A stretch of 5,808 bases of DNA. Origin: Candidatus Parcubacteria bacterium. GTDB taxonomy: Bacteria > Patescibacteriota > Minisyncoccia > Phycocordibacterales > Zambryskibacteraceae. The notes under the pieces were generated by a model. It did not search any database. It was not told the DNA's origin and worked only from the letters and a program-made list of their open reading frames with translations. Below are positions 1-4,280 of the stretch, in pieces. The DNA is taken from NCBI GenBank assembly GCA_019661845.1, contig JAIFWL010000025.1:1-5808 (forward strand). The letters run 5' to 3'. Positions within the stretch are counted from its first letter, which is position 1, and each line of letters starts with the position of its first letter. A program made the translations under genes and the position numbers.

Positions 1-2
1 AT

Positions 3-341
3 TACCAGAAATTTGTCCAGACTGCCGAAAACAGTAATAAGGAAGAAACCCAAGGAGCAAAGGGCGATTTAGTTTTGATAATTGCAGTTTTATTGATAGG
101 GATTATTTCTATTCTCTCAGTAATTGGGTTTTGGAGAAACAAAAAATGGAGTGCTATTGGTTTCTTTATTTTAACTATTTTGGTTTTGGTCTATACGATA
201 TTTGAGGCCAGTATGAGTGGATGGTTTAGCAACGGGTTATCAAGAGCACTCTTCCTCTTAATGCCGTGGGTAACGTTAGGTTGGCTAATCCTTGAAACAA
301 GGTACATCAAACAACACTGGGGAGAATTTAAGTGGCTTTAA
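3..341 (+). CDS. small three-helix membrane protein, 5' end off window
   Basis: Protein of unknown function; I do not recognise the family. The frame is open from the left edge to TAA at 339-341 (112 visible residues), so the gene probably begins upstream. The visible part starts with a polar stretch (NSNKEETQGAKGD) and then three hydrophobic segments, roughly residues 23-45, 50-70 and 79-98, separated by short basic or polar turns (FWRNKKW; SMSGWFSNG). The C-terminus is short and probably soluble. An alternative start is TTG at 75, just before the first helix, which would give 88 residues. AAGGAG at 52-57 lies 17 nt before that TTG, too far to be convincing. Another frame at the edge reads ICPDCRKQ and stops at 37; it could be the tail of an upstream gene, and in that case the TTG start would be right. 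It converges on rpsT with an 11-bp gap. Confidence 0.55.
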   Translation, partial: YQKFVQTAENSNKEETQGAKGDLVLIIAVLLIGIISILSVIGFWRNKKWSAIGFFILTILVLVYTIFEASMSGWFSNGLSRALFLLMPWVTLGWLILETRYIKQHWGEFKWL

Positions 342-352
342 GGCTAGCTAAA

Positions 353-616
353 CTAAGCTAACTTTTTAACAAGTTTGGAGAGGCGGGACTTCCTGCGGGA
401 GGCGACGTTCTTGTCTATAGTGTGGCTCTTAGCAGCTTTATCGAGCGCCTTCTGGACTGTAGGCATGAGAGCTTGGGCACCCTTCTTATCCCCTGCTGCA
501 ACCAATTTCTTAAGGTTTTTTACAGCCTTAGAGACTTCTGTCTTTCTATCAGCATTAAACTCCCGCTTCTTAAGCGAGCTTCTGTGGGCCTTTTTGGCTC
601 CTCGTGTTATAGGCAT
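353..616 (-). CDS. rpsT: 30S ribosomal protein S20
   Basis: S20 is a primary binder of the 5' domain of 16S rRNA and helps assemble the 30S subunit. The 87-residue product matches the family in length and composition: all-helical and very rich in Lys, Arg and Ala. It has the typical N-terminus MPITRGAKKAHRSSLKKR, then an alternating basic helix, then the family tail SHTIDKNVASRRKSRLSKLVKK. The start is ATG at 616-614, placed by the conserved MPxxxxAKK opening. There is no Shine-Dalgarno sequence; the bases just before ATG read CATCTCCTCA. The gene stands alone on the minus strand, divergent from ruvA, with its TAG stop only 11 bp from the converging membrane-protein gene. Antisense open frames over this gene are shadows. 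Confidence 0.95.
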   Translation of the reverse strand: MPITRGAKKAHRSSLKKREFNADRKTEVSKAVKNLKKLVAAGDKKGAQALMPTVQKALDKAAKSHTIDKNVASRRKSRLSKLVKKLA

Positions 617-623
617 TGAGGAG

Positions 624-652
624 ATGCTACACTAATCGATATATGATTTCAA
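624..652 (-). promoter_or_regulatory. candidate rpsT promoter
   Basis: Read on the minus strand there is TTGAAA (652-647), a 17-bp spacer, and TAGCAT (629-624). That is 5/6 and 4/6 to the sigma70 boxes. The start point would fall at about 617-616, making the rpsT message essentially leaderless, which fits the missing Shine-Dalgarno site. It overlaps the first codons of ruvA. The match is weak at -10, and the true promoter could lie further inside ruvA. Confidence 0.3.
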
Positions 653-1212
653 GTTTGTCAGGCACGGTGCGCCATAAGGACCTGCATTATATCGTGGTCG
701 ATGTGGGAGGGGTTGGGTACAAGGTGGCGGTTACTACGGACGTCTCTCTAGAGGCTACTCCTAGCTCTCCCATCTTCCTCTGGACACACTTGGCTGTGAG
801 GGAGAATGCCTTAGACCTCTACGGCTTCCTAGACAAAGAAACTTTAGAAATTTTTGAACTCCTCATCACCATCTCTGGCATTGGGCCGAAGACGGCGCTA
901 GGAATACTTAATGTCGCAAGCCCTGCCACTCTTCGCCAAGCAGTTGGTAGTAGTGACACCTCATACCTCACGCGCGTATCTGGTATTGGGAAGAAGAATG
1001 CCGAGAAGATAGTCCTAGAGTTGAAGGACAAGTTGAAAGTAAGTGAGTCAGATAAGGTAACTGACACTCGCGGCGAGGGTGATGCTCTTGAGGCGCTCGT
1101 CTCACTTGGCTATACCGAACGTGATAGTCGCGAGGCGCTTAAGAAAGTTTCGAAGGATGTACAAGGAGCAGCAGAGCGGGTGAAGGTGGCATTAAAAAAT
1201 CTGGCTTCGTAG
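643..1212 (+). CDS. ruvA: Holliday junction branch migration subunit RuvA
   Basis: RuvA tetramers bind four-way DNA junctions and load the RuvB motor for branch migration in recombinational repair. The 189-residue product shows the three family domains. Residues 1-65 are the OB-fold, with the signature VDVGGVGYKV (19-28) and ALDLYGF (56-62). Residues about 66-135 carry two helix-hairpin-helix motifs, ITISGIGPKTA (75-85) and LTRVSGIGKKNAEKIVLELKD (109-129). A polar linker (132-147) leads to domain III, which contacts RuvB: ALEALVSLGYTERDSREALKKV (148-169). ATG at 643 is chosen because MISSLSGTV aligns with the usual MIGxLxGT start; an in-frame TTG at 616 would add nine unrelated residues and overlap the rpsT start codon. 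There is no Shine-Dalgarno at usable distance (AGGAG is 19 nt away). The last codons and the TAG stop lie inside a repeated GCTTCGTAGCTT word. mutM follows on the same strand. Confidence 0.95.
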   Translation: MISSLSGTVRHKDLHYIVVDVGGVGYKVAVTTDVSLEATPSSPIFLWTHLAVRENALDLYGFLDKETLEIFELLITISGIGPKTALGILNVASPATLRQAVGSSDTSYLTRVSGIGKKNAEKIVLELKDKLKVSESDKVTDTRGEGDALEALVSLGYTERDSREALKKVSKDVQGAAERVKVALKNLAS

Positions 1213-1277
1213 CTTGCCTAGCTTCGTAGCTTCTGTATTCTAAGGAAGCTAATCAAGCTCATGAAGCTTCGAAGCTA
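1203..1277. repeat. AGCTTCGTAGCTT repeat cluster and inverted repeat
   Basis: This fills almost the whole ruvA-mutM spacer. GCTTCGTAGCTT occurs exactly at 1204-1215 and 1221-1232 (17 bp apart). TAGCTTCGTAGCTTC (1219-1233) is the inverted partner of GAAGCTTCGAAGCTA (1263-1277) with one mismatch in 15. A nested stem TAGCTTC/GAAGCTA (1227-1233 with 1245-1251) is also possible. The first copy supplies the ruvA stop codon and the last ends 5 bp before the mutM ATG. No T-run follows a hairpin, so this is not a standard terminator. Related words occur inside two genes further right. Confidence 0.75.
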
Positions 1278-1282
1278 AACTC

Positions 1283-2140
1283 ATGCCTGAACTCCCCGAA
1301 GTTGAAACAACAGTCCAAGGTCTGAACAAGACGGTGAAGGGCCGTCGTATTAAGGAAGTAGAAACTTCTTATAACAGTGCGTATCACAAAGGTAAGGACA
1401 ATATTAAAGATCCTAAGTTCTTCAAACATTTTAAAAGTTTAGTGGAGGGAGCAACGATTCTTAAAGCGCAGAGGAGAGCGAAGAATGTTTTAATCCATTT
1501 AAGTAACGGCTACACCATCATCACTCACATGAAGATGACTGGCCACTTCGTCTACGACAGGCCAGAGTACCCCTTCGCCCGCATGTCTTTCAAACTAGAT
1601 AACGGCAAGGTGTTATCTCTCTCTGACATGAGGAAGTTTGCCAAGGTAACTATTGTAGAGACCAAGGATGTGGAGAAGTGCCTGCATCTTGAACATCTCG
1701 GTCCCGAGCCCTTAACTTCCGACTTTAAACTTATAAACTTCAAAACTCAACTCCTGAAGCGACCGAAGGGTAAGATTAAAACAGTATTAATGGATCAAAC
1801 GCTAGTTGCAGGGATTGGGAACATTTATTCCGACGAGATCTTGTGGCGCGCTGATGTGCATCCCCTATCGACGACGTCGAAGATTCCCGAGAAGAATTTC
1901 AAAGCGATGTTTAAAGCAATGAAGGAAGTGTTGAAGAAAGGTATAGATCTTGGTGGTGACTCCATGTCGGATTACAGAAACATCGAGGGTGAGCGAGGCA
2001 AGTTCCAAGATCATCACCGTGCTTATCGTCGCACCGGTAAACCGTGTACTAAGAAAGGTTGTGGTGGCACCATCCGCCGGCTTGTAGTCGGCACTCGTAG
2101 CGCCCACTTCTGCGACAAGCATCAGAAGTTATATGAATAA
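1283..2140 (+). CDS. mutM: formamidopyrimidine-DNA glycosylase (Fpg/MutM)
   Basis: Bifunctional base-excision enzyme that removes 8-oxoguanine and formamidopyrimidines and nicks the abasic site by beta,delta-elimination. All core parts are present in 285 residues (the family is about 270-290). The N-terminal MPELPEVETT carries catalytic Pro2 and Glu3. The conserved lysine is in RRAK (Lys67). The intercalating residues appear as Met85 (THMKM) and Arg117/Phe119 (DMRKF). The helix-two-turn-helix is around DQTLVAGIGNIYSDEIL (171-187). The C-terminal zinc finger holds the DNA-contacting Arg272. Its ligands are unusual: Cys255-x4-Cys260-x16-Cys277-x2-His280 rather than four cysteines with C-x2-C. 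The start is fixed by MPELPE, since Pro2 must be exposed. There is no Shine-Dalgarno site; 70 bp of repeats separate it from ruvA, with which it may be cotranscribed. Its last codons overlap the U-tract of the opposing terminator. Confidence 0.95.
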   Translation: MPELPEVETTVQGLNKTVKGRRIKEVETSYNSAYHKGKDNIKDPKFFKHFKSLVEGATILKAQRRAKNVLIHLSNGYTIITHMKMTGHFVYDRPEYPFARMSFKLDNGKVLSLSDMRKFAKVTIVETKDVEKCLHLEHLGPEPLTSDFKLINFKTQLLKRPKGKIKTVLMDQTLVAGIGNIYSDEILWRADVHPLSTTSKIPEKNFKAMFKAMKEVLKKGIDLGGDSMSDYRNIEGERGKFQDHHRAYRRTGKPCTKKGCGGTIRRLVVGTRSAHFCDKHQKLYE

Positions 2141-2175
2141 AACGAAGAGCGCACGAGACCGAAGTCTGTGCGCTC
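2134..2175 (-). terminator. intrinsic terminator with UUCG tetraloop
   Basis: On the minus strand an 8-bp stem GAGCGCAC/GTGCGCTC (2175-2168 with 2154-2147) continues, past one bulged C, into AGAC/GTCT closed by a TTCG loop. That gives the extra-stable C(UUCG)G tetraloop. It is followed by TTCGTTTTATT, a serviceable U-tract that is the complement of the mutM stop region. It ends the minus-strand gene at 2201-2608. On the + strand the hairpin is followed by GTAAAAC, so it should terminate poorly for mutM. Confidence 0.8.
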
Positions 2176-2176
2176 G

Positions 2177-2205
2177 TAAAACTGAGGAGCTCCCGACATC
2201 TCAGT
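2177..2205 (-). terminator. second weak hairpin at the stop codon
   Basis: On the minus strand ACTGAG (2205-2200, containing the TGA stop) pairs with CTCAGT (2186-2181) around a 13-base GC-rich loop, followed by TTTA. It sits directly before the strong UUCG terminator and could be an auxiliary terminator or a 3'-end stabilising hairpin. The short T-run makes it marginal. Confidence 0.35.
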
Positions 2206-2608
2206 CTGTCGGATCTGCCGACCACCAATCCGGCACGGGGCCAGATTCGAGGTCGAGCAGGAATTCAGGCTCAGAGTTCGGTCGAGAAGACCGGTACTCG
2301 GACGCGTTCGGGATTTCCTTTCCCCGATTCCGCACACCGGCGAGCACGACGATTTCGACCTCGTCGTCCTCGTGGTGATTGGTCATCGCGAGATGGTCCC
2401 GGAGCGTCTTCTCGTCGATCTTCGGCACCCCGATGTGGATGACGTTGTCGGGGTGGTCGTTCTTCGGGTGGATGACGCAGGTTGTCCCGCACGCCTGAAC
2501 CCCGATGAATTTGTAAGGCCTGCTCGGATCGTCGCACCGCAGGTGGACAATCTTTCGTGACCCATCGATCGGCATGTACGCCGTGTATCGAACAATCTGT
2601 CGAATCAT
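2201..2608 (-). CDS. GC-rich hypothetical protein in its own transcription unit
   Basis: I do not recognise this 135-residue protein. The N-terminal half looks globular with beta-rich segments (IRQIVRYTAYM; KIVHLRCDD; YKFIGVQACGTTCVI). It has three cysteines (25, 40, 44), including a CGTTC pair that could bind metal or form a disulphide. The middle is His/Asp-rich (HPKNDHPDNVIHIGVP, 47-62; NHHEDDEVEIVVLAG, 77-91). The tail after about residue 93 is polar and acidic, ending PVPDWWSADPTD, probably disordered. There is no signal peptide or membrane segment. ATG at 2608 is chosen because GGAGG sits 5 bases before it; an in-frame GTG at 2620 adds four residues but would place the ribosome site inside the gene. 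Two 60-bp samples I counted are 60-62% GC, against 43-47% in samples of mutM and the methyltransferase gene. A consensus promoter and a terminator bracket it. Reality as a gene is well supported; function is unknown. Confidence 0.75.
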   Translation of the reverse strand: MIRQIVRYTAYMPIDGSRKIVHLRCDDPSRPYKFIGVQACGTTCVIHPKNDHPDNVIHIGVPKIDEKTLRDHLAMTNHHEDDEVEIVVLAGVRNRGKEIPNASEYRSSRPNSEPEFLLDLESGPVPDWWSADPTD

Positions 2609-2613
2609 TCCAG

Positions 2614-2618
2614 CCTCC
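2614..2618 (-). promoter_or_regulatory. Shine-Dalgarno site GGAGG
   Basis: GGAGG lies 5 bases before ATG at 2608 on the minus strand, the ideal distance. It decides the start of the hypothetical gene and is the only good Shine-Dalgarno site in the window; rpsT, ruvA, mutM, the methyltransferase, the DoxX-like and the HolA-like genes all lack one. Confidence 0.8.
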
Positions 2619-2625
2619 ACATGTT

Positions 2626-2654
2626 ATCATACACCTTTTTGTATGACTTGTCAA
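2626..2654 (-). promoter_or_regulatory. near-consensus sigma70 promoter for the hypothetical gene
   Basis: On the minus strand TTGACA (2654-2649, perfect) is followed by a 17-bp spacer and TATGAT (2631-2626, 5/6). An AT-rich stretch (CATAAAATATAC) lies just upstream like an UP element. Transcription should start near 2619, giving a leader of about 11 nt that just holds GGAGG. Two dyads overlap it: ACTTG-T-CAAGT (2646-2656) over -35, and TCATAC-N8-GTATGA (2627-2646) spanning -10 and spacer. Both are candidate operators. Confidence 0.85.
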
Positions 2655-2690
2655 GTATATTTTATGGCTTAAAGGCTTAGTATTTCATGC

Positions 2691-3167
2691 ATGCGAACTT
2701 GCGTACTCATTCTAGATAACTTACGAAGCGTGGAGAACACCGCTTCGATATTTCGTACTGCAGAGGGATTGGGCGTAAATAAAATTATTTGTGTTGGCAC
2801 TACCCCTACCCCACTCGATCGCTTTGGTCGTAAGCGTACAGACTTCGCCAAGGTAGCTCTTGGCGCTGAAGATTTAATAGATTGGGAGTATGTAGCGATC
2901 GAAAATTTACAATTAACAATTTCTAATTTAAAAAATGATGGATTCAAGATTCTTGCACTTGAGCAATCTTCTAAAGCTACGGAACTACGAACCTACGAAG
3001 CTAGTAACCTCGAGCGCTTCGCGCTCGTAGTTGGCAACGAAGTTGATGGTGTAAGTTCCGAAGCTCTGGAAGCGAGTGACACTATCCTCGAAATCCCCAT
3101 GCATGGCAAGAAGGAATCCTTGAACGTCTCCGTCTCCACAGGCATAGCACTCTTTGTGCTACTATAA
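2691..3167 (+). CDS. TrmH/SpoU-family RNA 2'-O-methyltransferase
   Basis: SPOUT-class, SAM-dependent methyltransferase predicted to 2'-O-methylate a ribose in tRNA or rRNA; the exact target cannot be read from sequence. At 158 residues it is a single SpoU domain without an N-terminal RNA-binding extension, close to TrmL in size. The three family motifs are present: motif 1 ENTASIFRTAEGLG (15-28, with Asn16 and Arg22), motif 2 ALVVGNEVDGVS (111-122, Glu117), and motif 3 EIPMHGKKESLNVSVSTGIAL (134-154, with Ser143 and Asn145). These motifs form the trefoil-knot SAM site. The segments around residues 38-56 and 71-109 look longer than usual for the family, and the second is encoded by repeat-like DNA. 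ATG 2691 opens directly into the first beta strand (MRTCVLILDN). No Shine-Dalgarno was found. The DoxX-like gene follows after 4 bp, suggesting one operon. Confidence 0.9.
   Translation: MRTCVLILDNLRSVENTASIFRTAEGLGVNKIICVGTTPTPLDRFGRKRTDFAKVALGAEDLIDWEYVAIENLQLTISNLKNDGFKILALEQSSKATELRTYEASNLERFALVVGNEVDGVSSEALEASDTILEIPMHGKKESLNVSVSTGIALFVLL
2904..2930. repeat. AT-rich AATTTACAATTAACAATT-like tract inside the methyltransferase gene
   Basis: A run made only of overlapping AATTTA / AATTAACAATT words, encoding NLQLTISNL (residues 72-80 of the methyltransferase). Its composition contrasts sharply with the flanking coding DNA and resembles simple intergenic repeats. It sits in a part of the fold that is variable in the family. 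Confidence 0.45.
2973..3030. repeat. CTACGAAGCTAG-like repeat plus 7-bp hairpin inside the methyltransferase gene
   Basis: AAAGCTACGGAACTA (2973-2987) is followed by CTACGAAGCTAG (2993-3004), an exact 12-bp inverted match to 1218-1229 in the ruvA-mutM spacer. A hairpin CGAGCGC-TTC-GCGCTCG (3011-3027) comes next. Together they encode residues 95-113 (KATELRTYEASNLERFALV), just before motif 2. Confidence 0.6.
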
Positions 3168-3171
3168 ATCC

Positions 3172-3576
3172 ATGCTTAATCTATTTCCAGAACTATTGAA
3201 CTATTCCCTTCTTGGACCATTTATCTTGCGTGTACTCCTTGGACTTATCTTTATCGACTTGGGAGTTCTTAAATTTAAAGTAGAGAGGCCACGATGGATT
3301 GCCTCTTTCGAAACTCTCCACCTCCGACCTGCAGACCTCTTCGTATCTATATATGGTGCGTTACAAGTTATCGGTGGCCTTTTACTAATACTTGGCCTCT
3401 GGACTCAACTTGCCGCACTCGCCTTCGTCATCTTCTCCGGAGCAGAACTCTACGTGGAGTGGTCGGCACGCGAGATCTTGAAACGTGATGCCGTCTTCTA
3501 CCTCCTCGTCTTCGTCATTTCACTCTCACTCCTCTTGACCGGCGCCGGCGCCTACGCTTTCGACATTCCTCTATAA
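3172..3576 (+). CDS. DoxX-like membrane protein
   Basis: Small integral membrane protein of the DoxX/DoxD-like type, a four-helix fold. Biochemical roles are poorly defined; members have been linked to redox chemistry and thiosulfate or thiol stress. The 134-residue product has four hydrophobic helices, roughly 13-33, 55-76, 79-95 and 108-126. The first carries the family-like pattern LRVLLGLIFIDLGVLKF, and the second GALQVIGGLLLILGLWTQLAAL is typical of the DoxX second and third helices. An amphipathic charged loop (EWSAREILKRDA, 96-107) joins helices 3 and 4. ATG 3172 is preferred over an in-frame TTG at 3154, which lies inside the methyltransferase gene. It starts 4 bp after the methyltransferase stop without a Shine-Dalgarno site, so translational coupling is likely. 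Its 3' end contains the tRNA-Lys promoter. Confidence 0.75.
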   Translation: MLNLFPELLNYSLLGPFILRVLLGLIFIDLGVLKFKVERPRWIASFETLHLRPADLFVSIYGALQVIGGLLLILGLWTQLAALAFVIFSGAELYVEWSAREILKRDAVFYLLVFVISLSLLLTGAGAYAFDIPL

Positions 3577-3588
3577 ATTAGATATAGT
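3560..3588 (+). promoter_or_regulatory. promoter for tRNA-Lys
   Basis: TCGACA (3560-3565) and TATAGT (3583-3588) are each 5/6 to the sigma70 consensus and separated by exactly 17 bp. Transcription would start near 3595, about 6 nt before the tRNA. The -35 box lies within the last codons of the DoxX-like gene, and the -10 box follows its stop. Confidence 0.65.
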
Positions 3589-3600
3589 TTTTCTGCAATT

Positions 3601-3673
3601 GCGCCCATAGCTCAGTCGGTAGAGCAGGTCCCTTTTAAGGACAAGGTCGTTGGTTCGATCCCAACTGGGCGCA
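3601..3673 (+). tRNA. tRNA-Lys (anticodon UUU)
   Basis: The cloverleaf folds fully. The acceptor stem GCGCCCA pairs with TGGGCGC (3601-3607 with 3666-3672). The D stem is GCTC/GAGC with a GG-containing loop. The anticodon stem GGTCC pairs with GGACA, leaving a G-A mismatch at 27-43. The anticodon loop is CTTTTAA with TTT at 3634-3636. The variable loop is 5 nt, and the T arm is GTTGG-TTCGATC-CCAAC. The discriminator is A (3673). CCA is not encoded, so it must be added after 3' trimming. The UUU anticodon reads AAA and AAG. Confidence 0.97.
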
Positions 3674-3694
3674 CAAGTGCGGGGCACTTGTGCG
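3670..3694 (+). other. 11-bp hairpin fused to the tRNA-Lys 3' end
   Basis: CGCACAAGTGC (3670-3680) and GCACTTGTGCG (3684-3694) pair perfectly around a GGG loop. Its first four bases belong to the tRNA acceptor end, so the hairpin and the mature acceptor stem are mutually exclusive. No T-run follows directly (GAATCGCAGG), so it is not a classical intrinsic terminator; a processing or stability element is possible. Confidence 0.65.
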
Positions 3695-3701
3695 AATCGC
3701 A

Positions 3702-3749
3702 GGCACGTCGGTGCCGAGATGGGGTCGCGAGATTTTTCACCAGAAAAAT
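3702..3749 (+). other. further hairpins in the tRNA trailer
   Basis: The trailer continues with GGCAC-GTCG-GTGCC (3702-3715), a GC-rich stretch ending TCGCGAGATTTTT, and an AT hairpin ATTTTTC-ACCA-GAAAAAT (3732-3749). TCGCGAGA followed by five T residues may end the tRNA transcript, but no clean GC stem is immediately upstream. For the opposing HolA-like gene nothing better is visible in this interval. Confidence 0.4.
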
Positions 3750-3770
3750 ACTTGTGACCACAAAACAAAA

Positions 3771-4265
3771 TCACAGTTTCAAAAGCATCTTCTCGACTAG
3801 AGTTTCCACTTCCCCATGGCCACGACGGGCTTTGTGGTAACCAATAACTAAAGCTTCAGAAAGCTTCTCTAGCTCCGTAGCTTTGAAATTTTTTAGGAAC
3901 CCCTTTGCCTTACTGTATGGGTAACTCTTCATCTCTGCTTCTTCGGCACTATGAGTCTTGCTCGCTATGAGCATGGTCTTCACCTGCCAGACGAATTTGT
4001 AAAACACTTCTTCGGCTGCCATACCACTTGCGAGCGCCTTATGATACAAGACCCATGCATCACGCTTCTTCCTTGCCCCTATCGCATCGGTGAAAGCCCA
4101 GATGTTGAAAGGCGCGCCAACCTCCCCAACACTCGGTGTCAACAATTCCTCAGACACCGAGTGTTTTCCGGTTGGCTGAGCCTCCCCAAACAAGTTCGAA
4201 CTATACATCTCCGGATGTATTTCGACTGGCTCTAAATTAATTTCTAAATCTTCTTCATTGTTCAT
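3771..4265 (-). CDS. HolA (DNA polymerase III delta) C-terminal-domain-like protein
   Basis: The 164-residue product resembles only the C-terminal helical domain of clamp-loader subunit delta, the domain that builds the clamp-loader collar. Residues 1-50 are acidic, low in hydrophobics and probably disordered. Residues 53-164 follow the HolA pattern: NIWAFTDAIGARKKRDAW (54-71, compare the usual N-x-F-x-LTDALGERDKKKAW), a helix pair around EEVFYKFVWQVKTMLIASK (85-103), PYSKAKGFLKNF (116-127), ELEKLSEALVIGYHKARRG (131-149), and the closing VETLVEKMLLKL. The AAA+-like N-terminal domains of a full delta (about 330 residues) are absent. ATG 4265 is used; no Shine-Dalgarno. It starts 13 bp after the polA stop on the same strand, so the two are very likely cotranscribed. 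The assignment rests on pattern recall only; it could instead be a lineage-specific protein with a related helical fold. Confidence 0.6.
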   Translation of the reverse strand: MNNEEDLEINLEPVEIHPEMYSSNLFGEAQPTGKHSVSEELLTPSVGEVGAPFNIWAFTDAIGARKKRDAWVLYHKALASGMAAEEVFYKFVWQVKTMLIASKTHSAEEAEMKSYPYSKAKGFLKNFKATELEKLSEALVIGYHKARRGHGEVETLVEKMLLKL

Positions 4266-4280
4266 TGTTTATTGTTTATT
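4257..4280. repeat. 7-bp tandem repeat at the polA/HolA-like junction
   Basis: About 3.4 copies of ATTGTTY (+ strand; AACAAT-type on the coding strand) cover the 13-bp gap between polA and the HolA-like gene, the last base pairs of the polA stop, and the HolA-like start codon. The second copy-junction supplies the ATG itself. No ribosome-binding sequence is present. Confidence 0.7.

Noticed and set aside
345..367. Hairpin TAGCT-AAACTA-plus-AGCTA followed by five T between the first gene and rpsT
   Set aside because: The stem is only 5 bp with two GC pairs; too weak to call as a terminator, although its position between convergent genes is right.
375..635. Plus-strand open frames antisense to rpsT
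   Set aside because: They are shadows of the Lys/Ala-rich S20 gene.
616..642. TTG start extending RuvA by nine residues
   Set aside because: The extension has no family similarity, and the ATG at 643 gives the standard RuvA N-terminus.
2133..2378. Plus-strand open frame antisense to the GC-rich gene
   Set aside because: It begins inside mutM, runs through the terminator hairpin, and has a Ser/Arg-rich composition typical of shadow frames.
2271..2654. Overlapping minus-strand open frame of 127 residues
   Set aside because: It would start upstream of the mapped promoter -10 box, has a low-complexity Arg/Pro-rich product, and shares DNA with the frame that has the Shine-Dalgarno site; high GC explains the absence of stops.
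2141..2690. Insertion sequence or integron-type cassette around the GC-rich gene
   Set aside because: No terminal inverted repeats, target duplications, transposase or recombination site could be found at the borders.
3571..3774. Minus-strand 67-residue open frame with SWDRTNDLVLKRDLLYRLSYG
   Set aside because: This peptide is the antisense translation of tRNA-Lys, a well-known false protein call.
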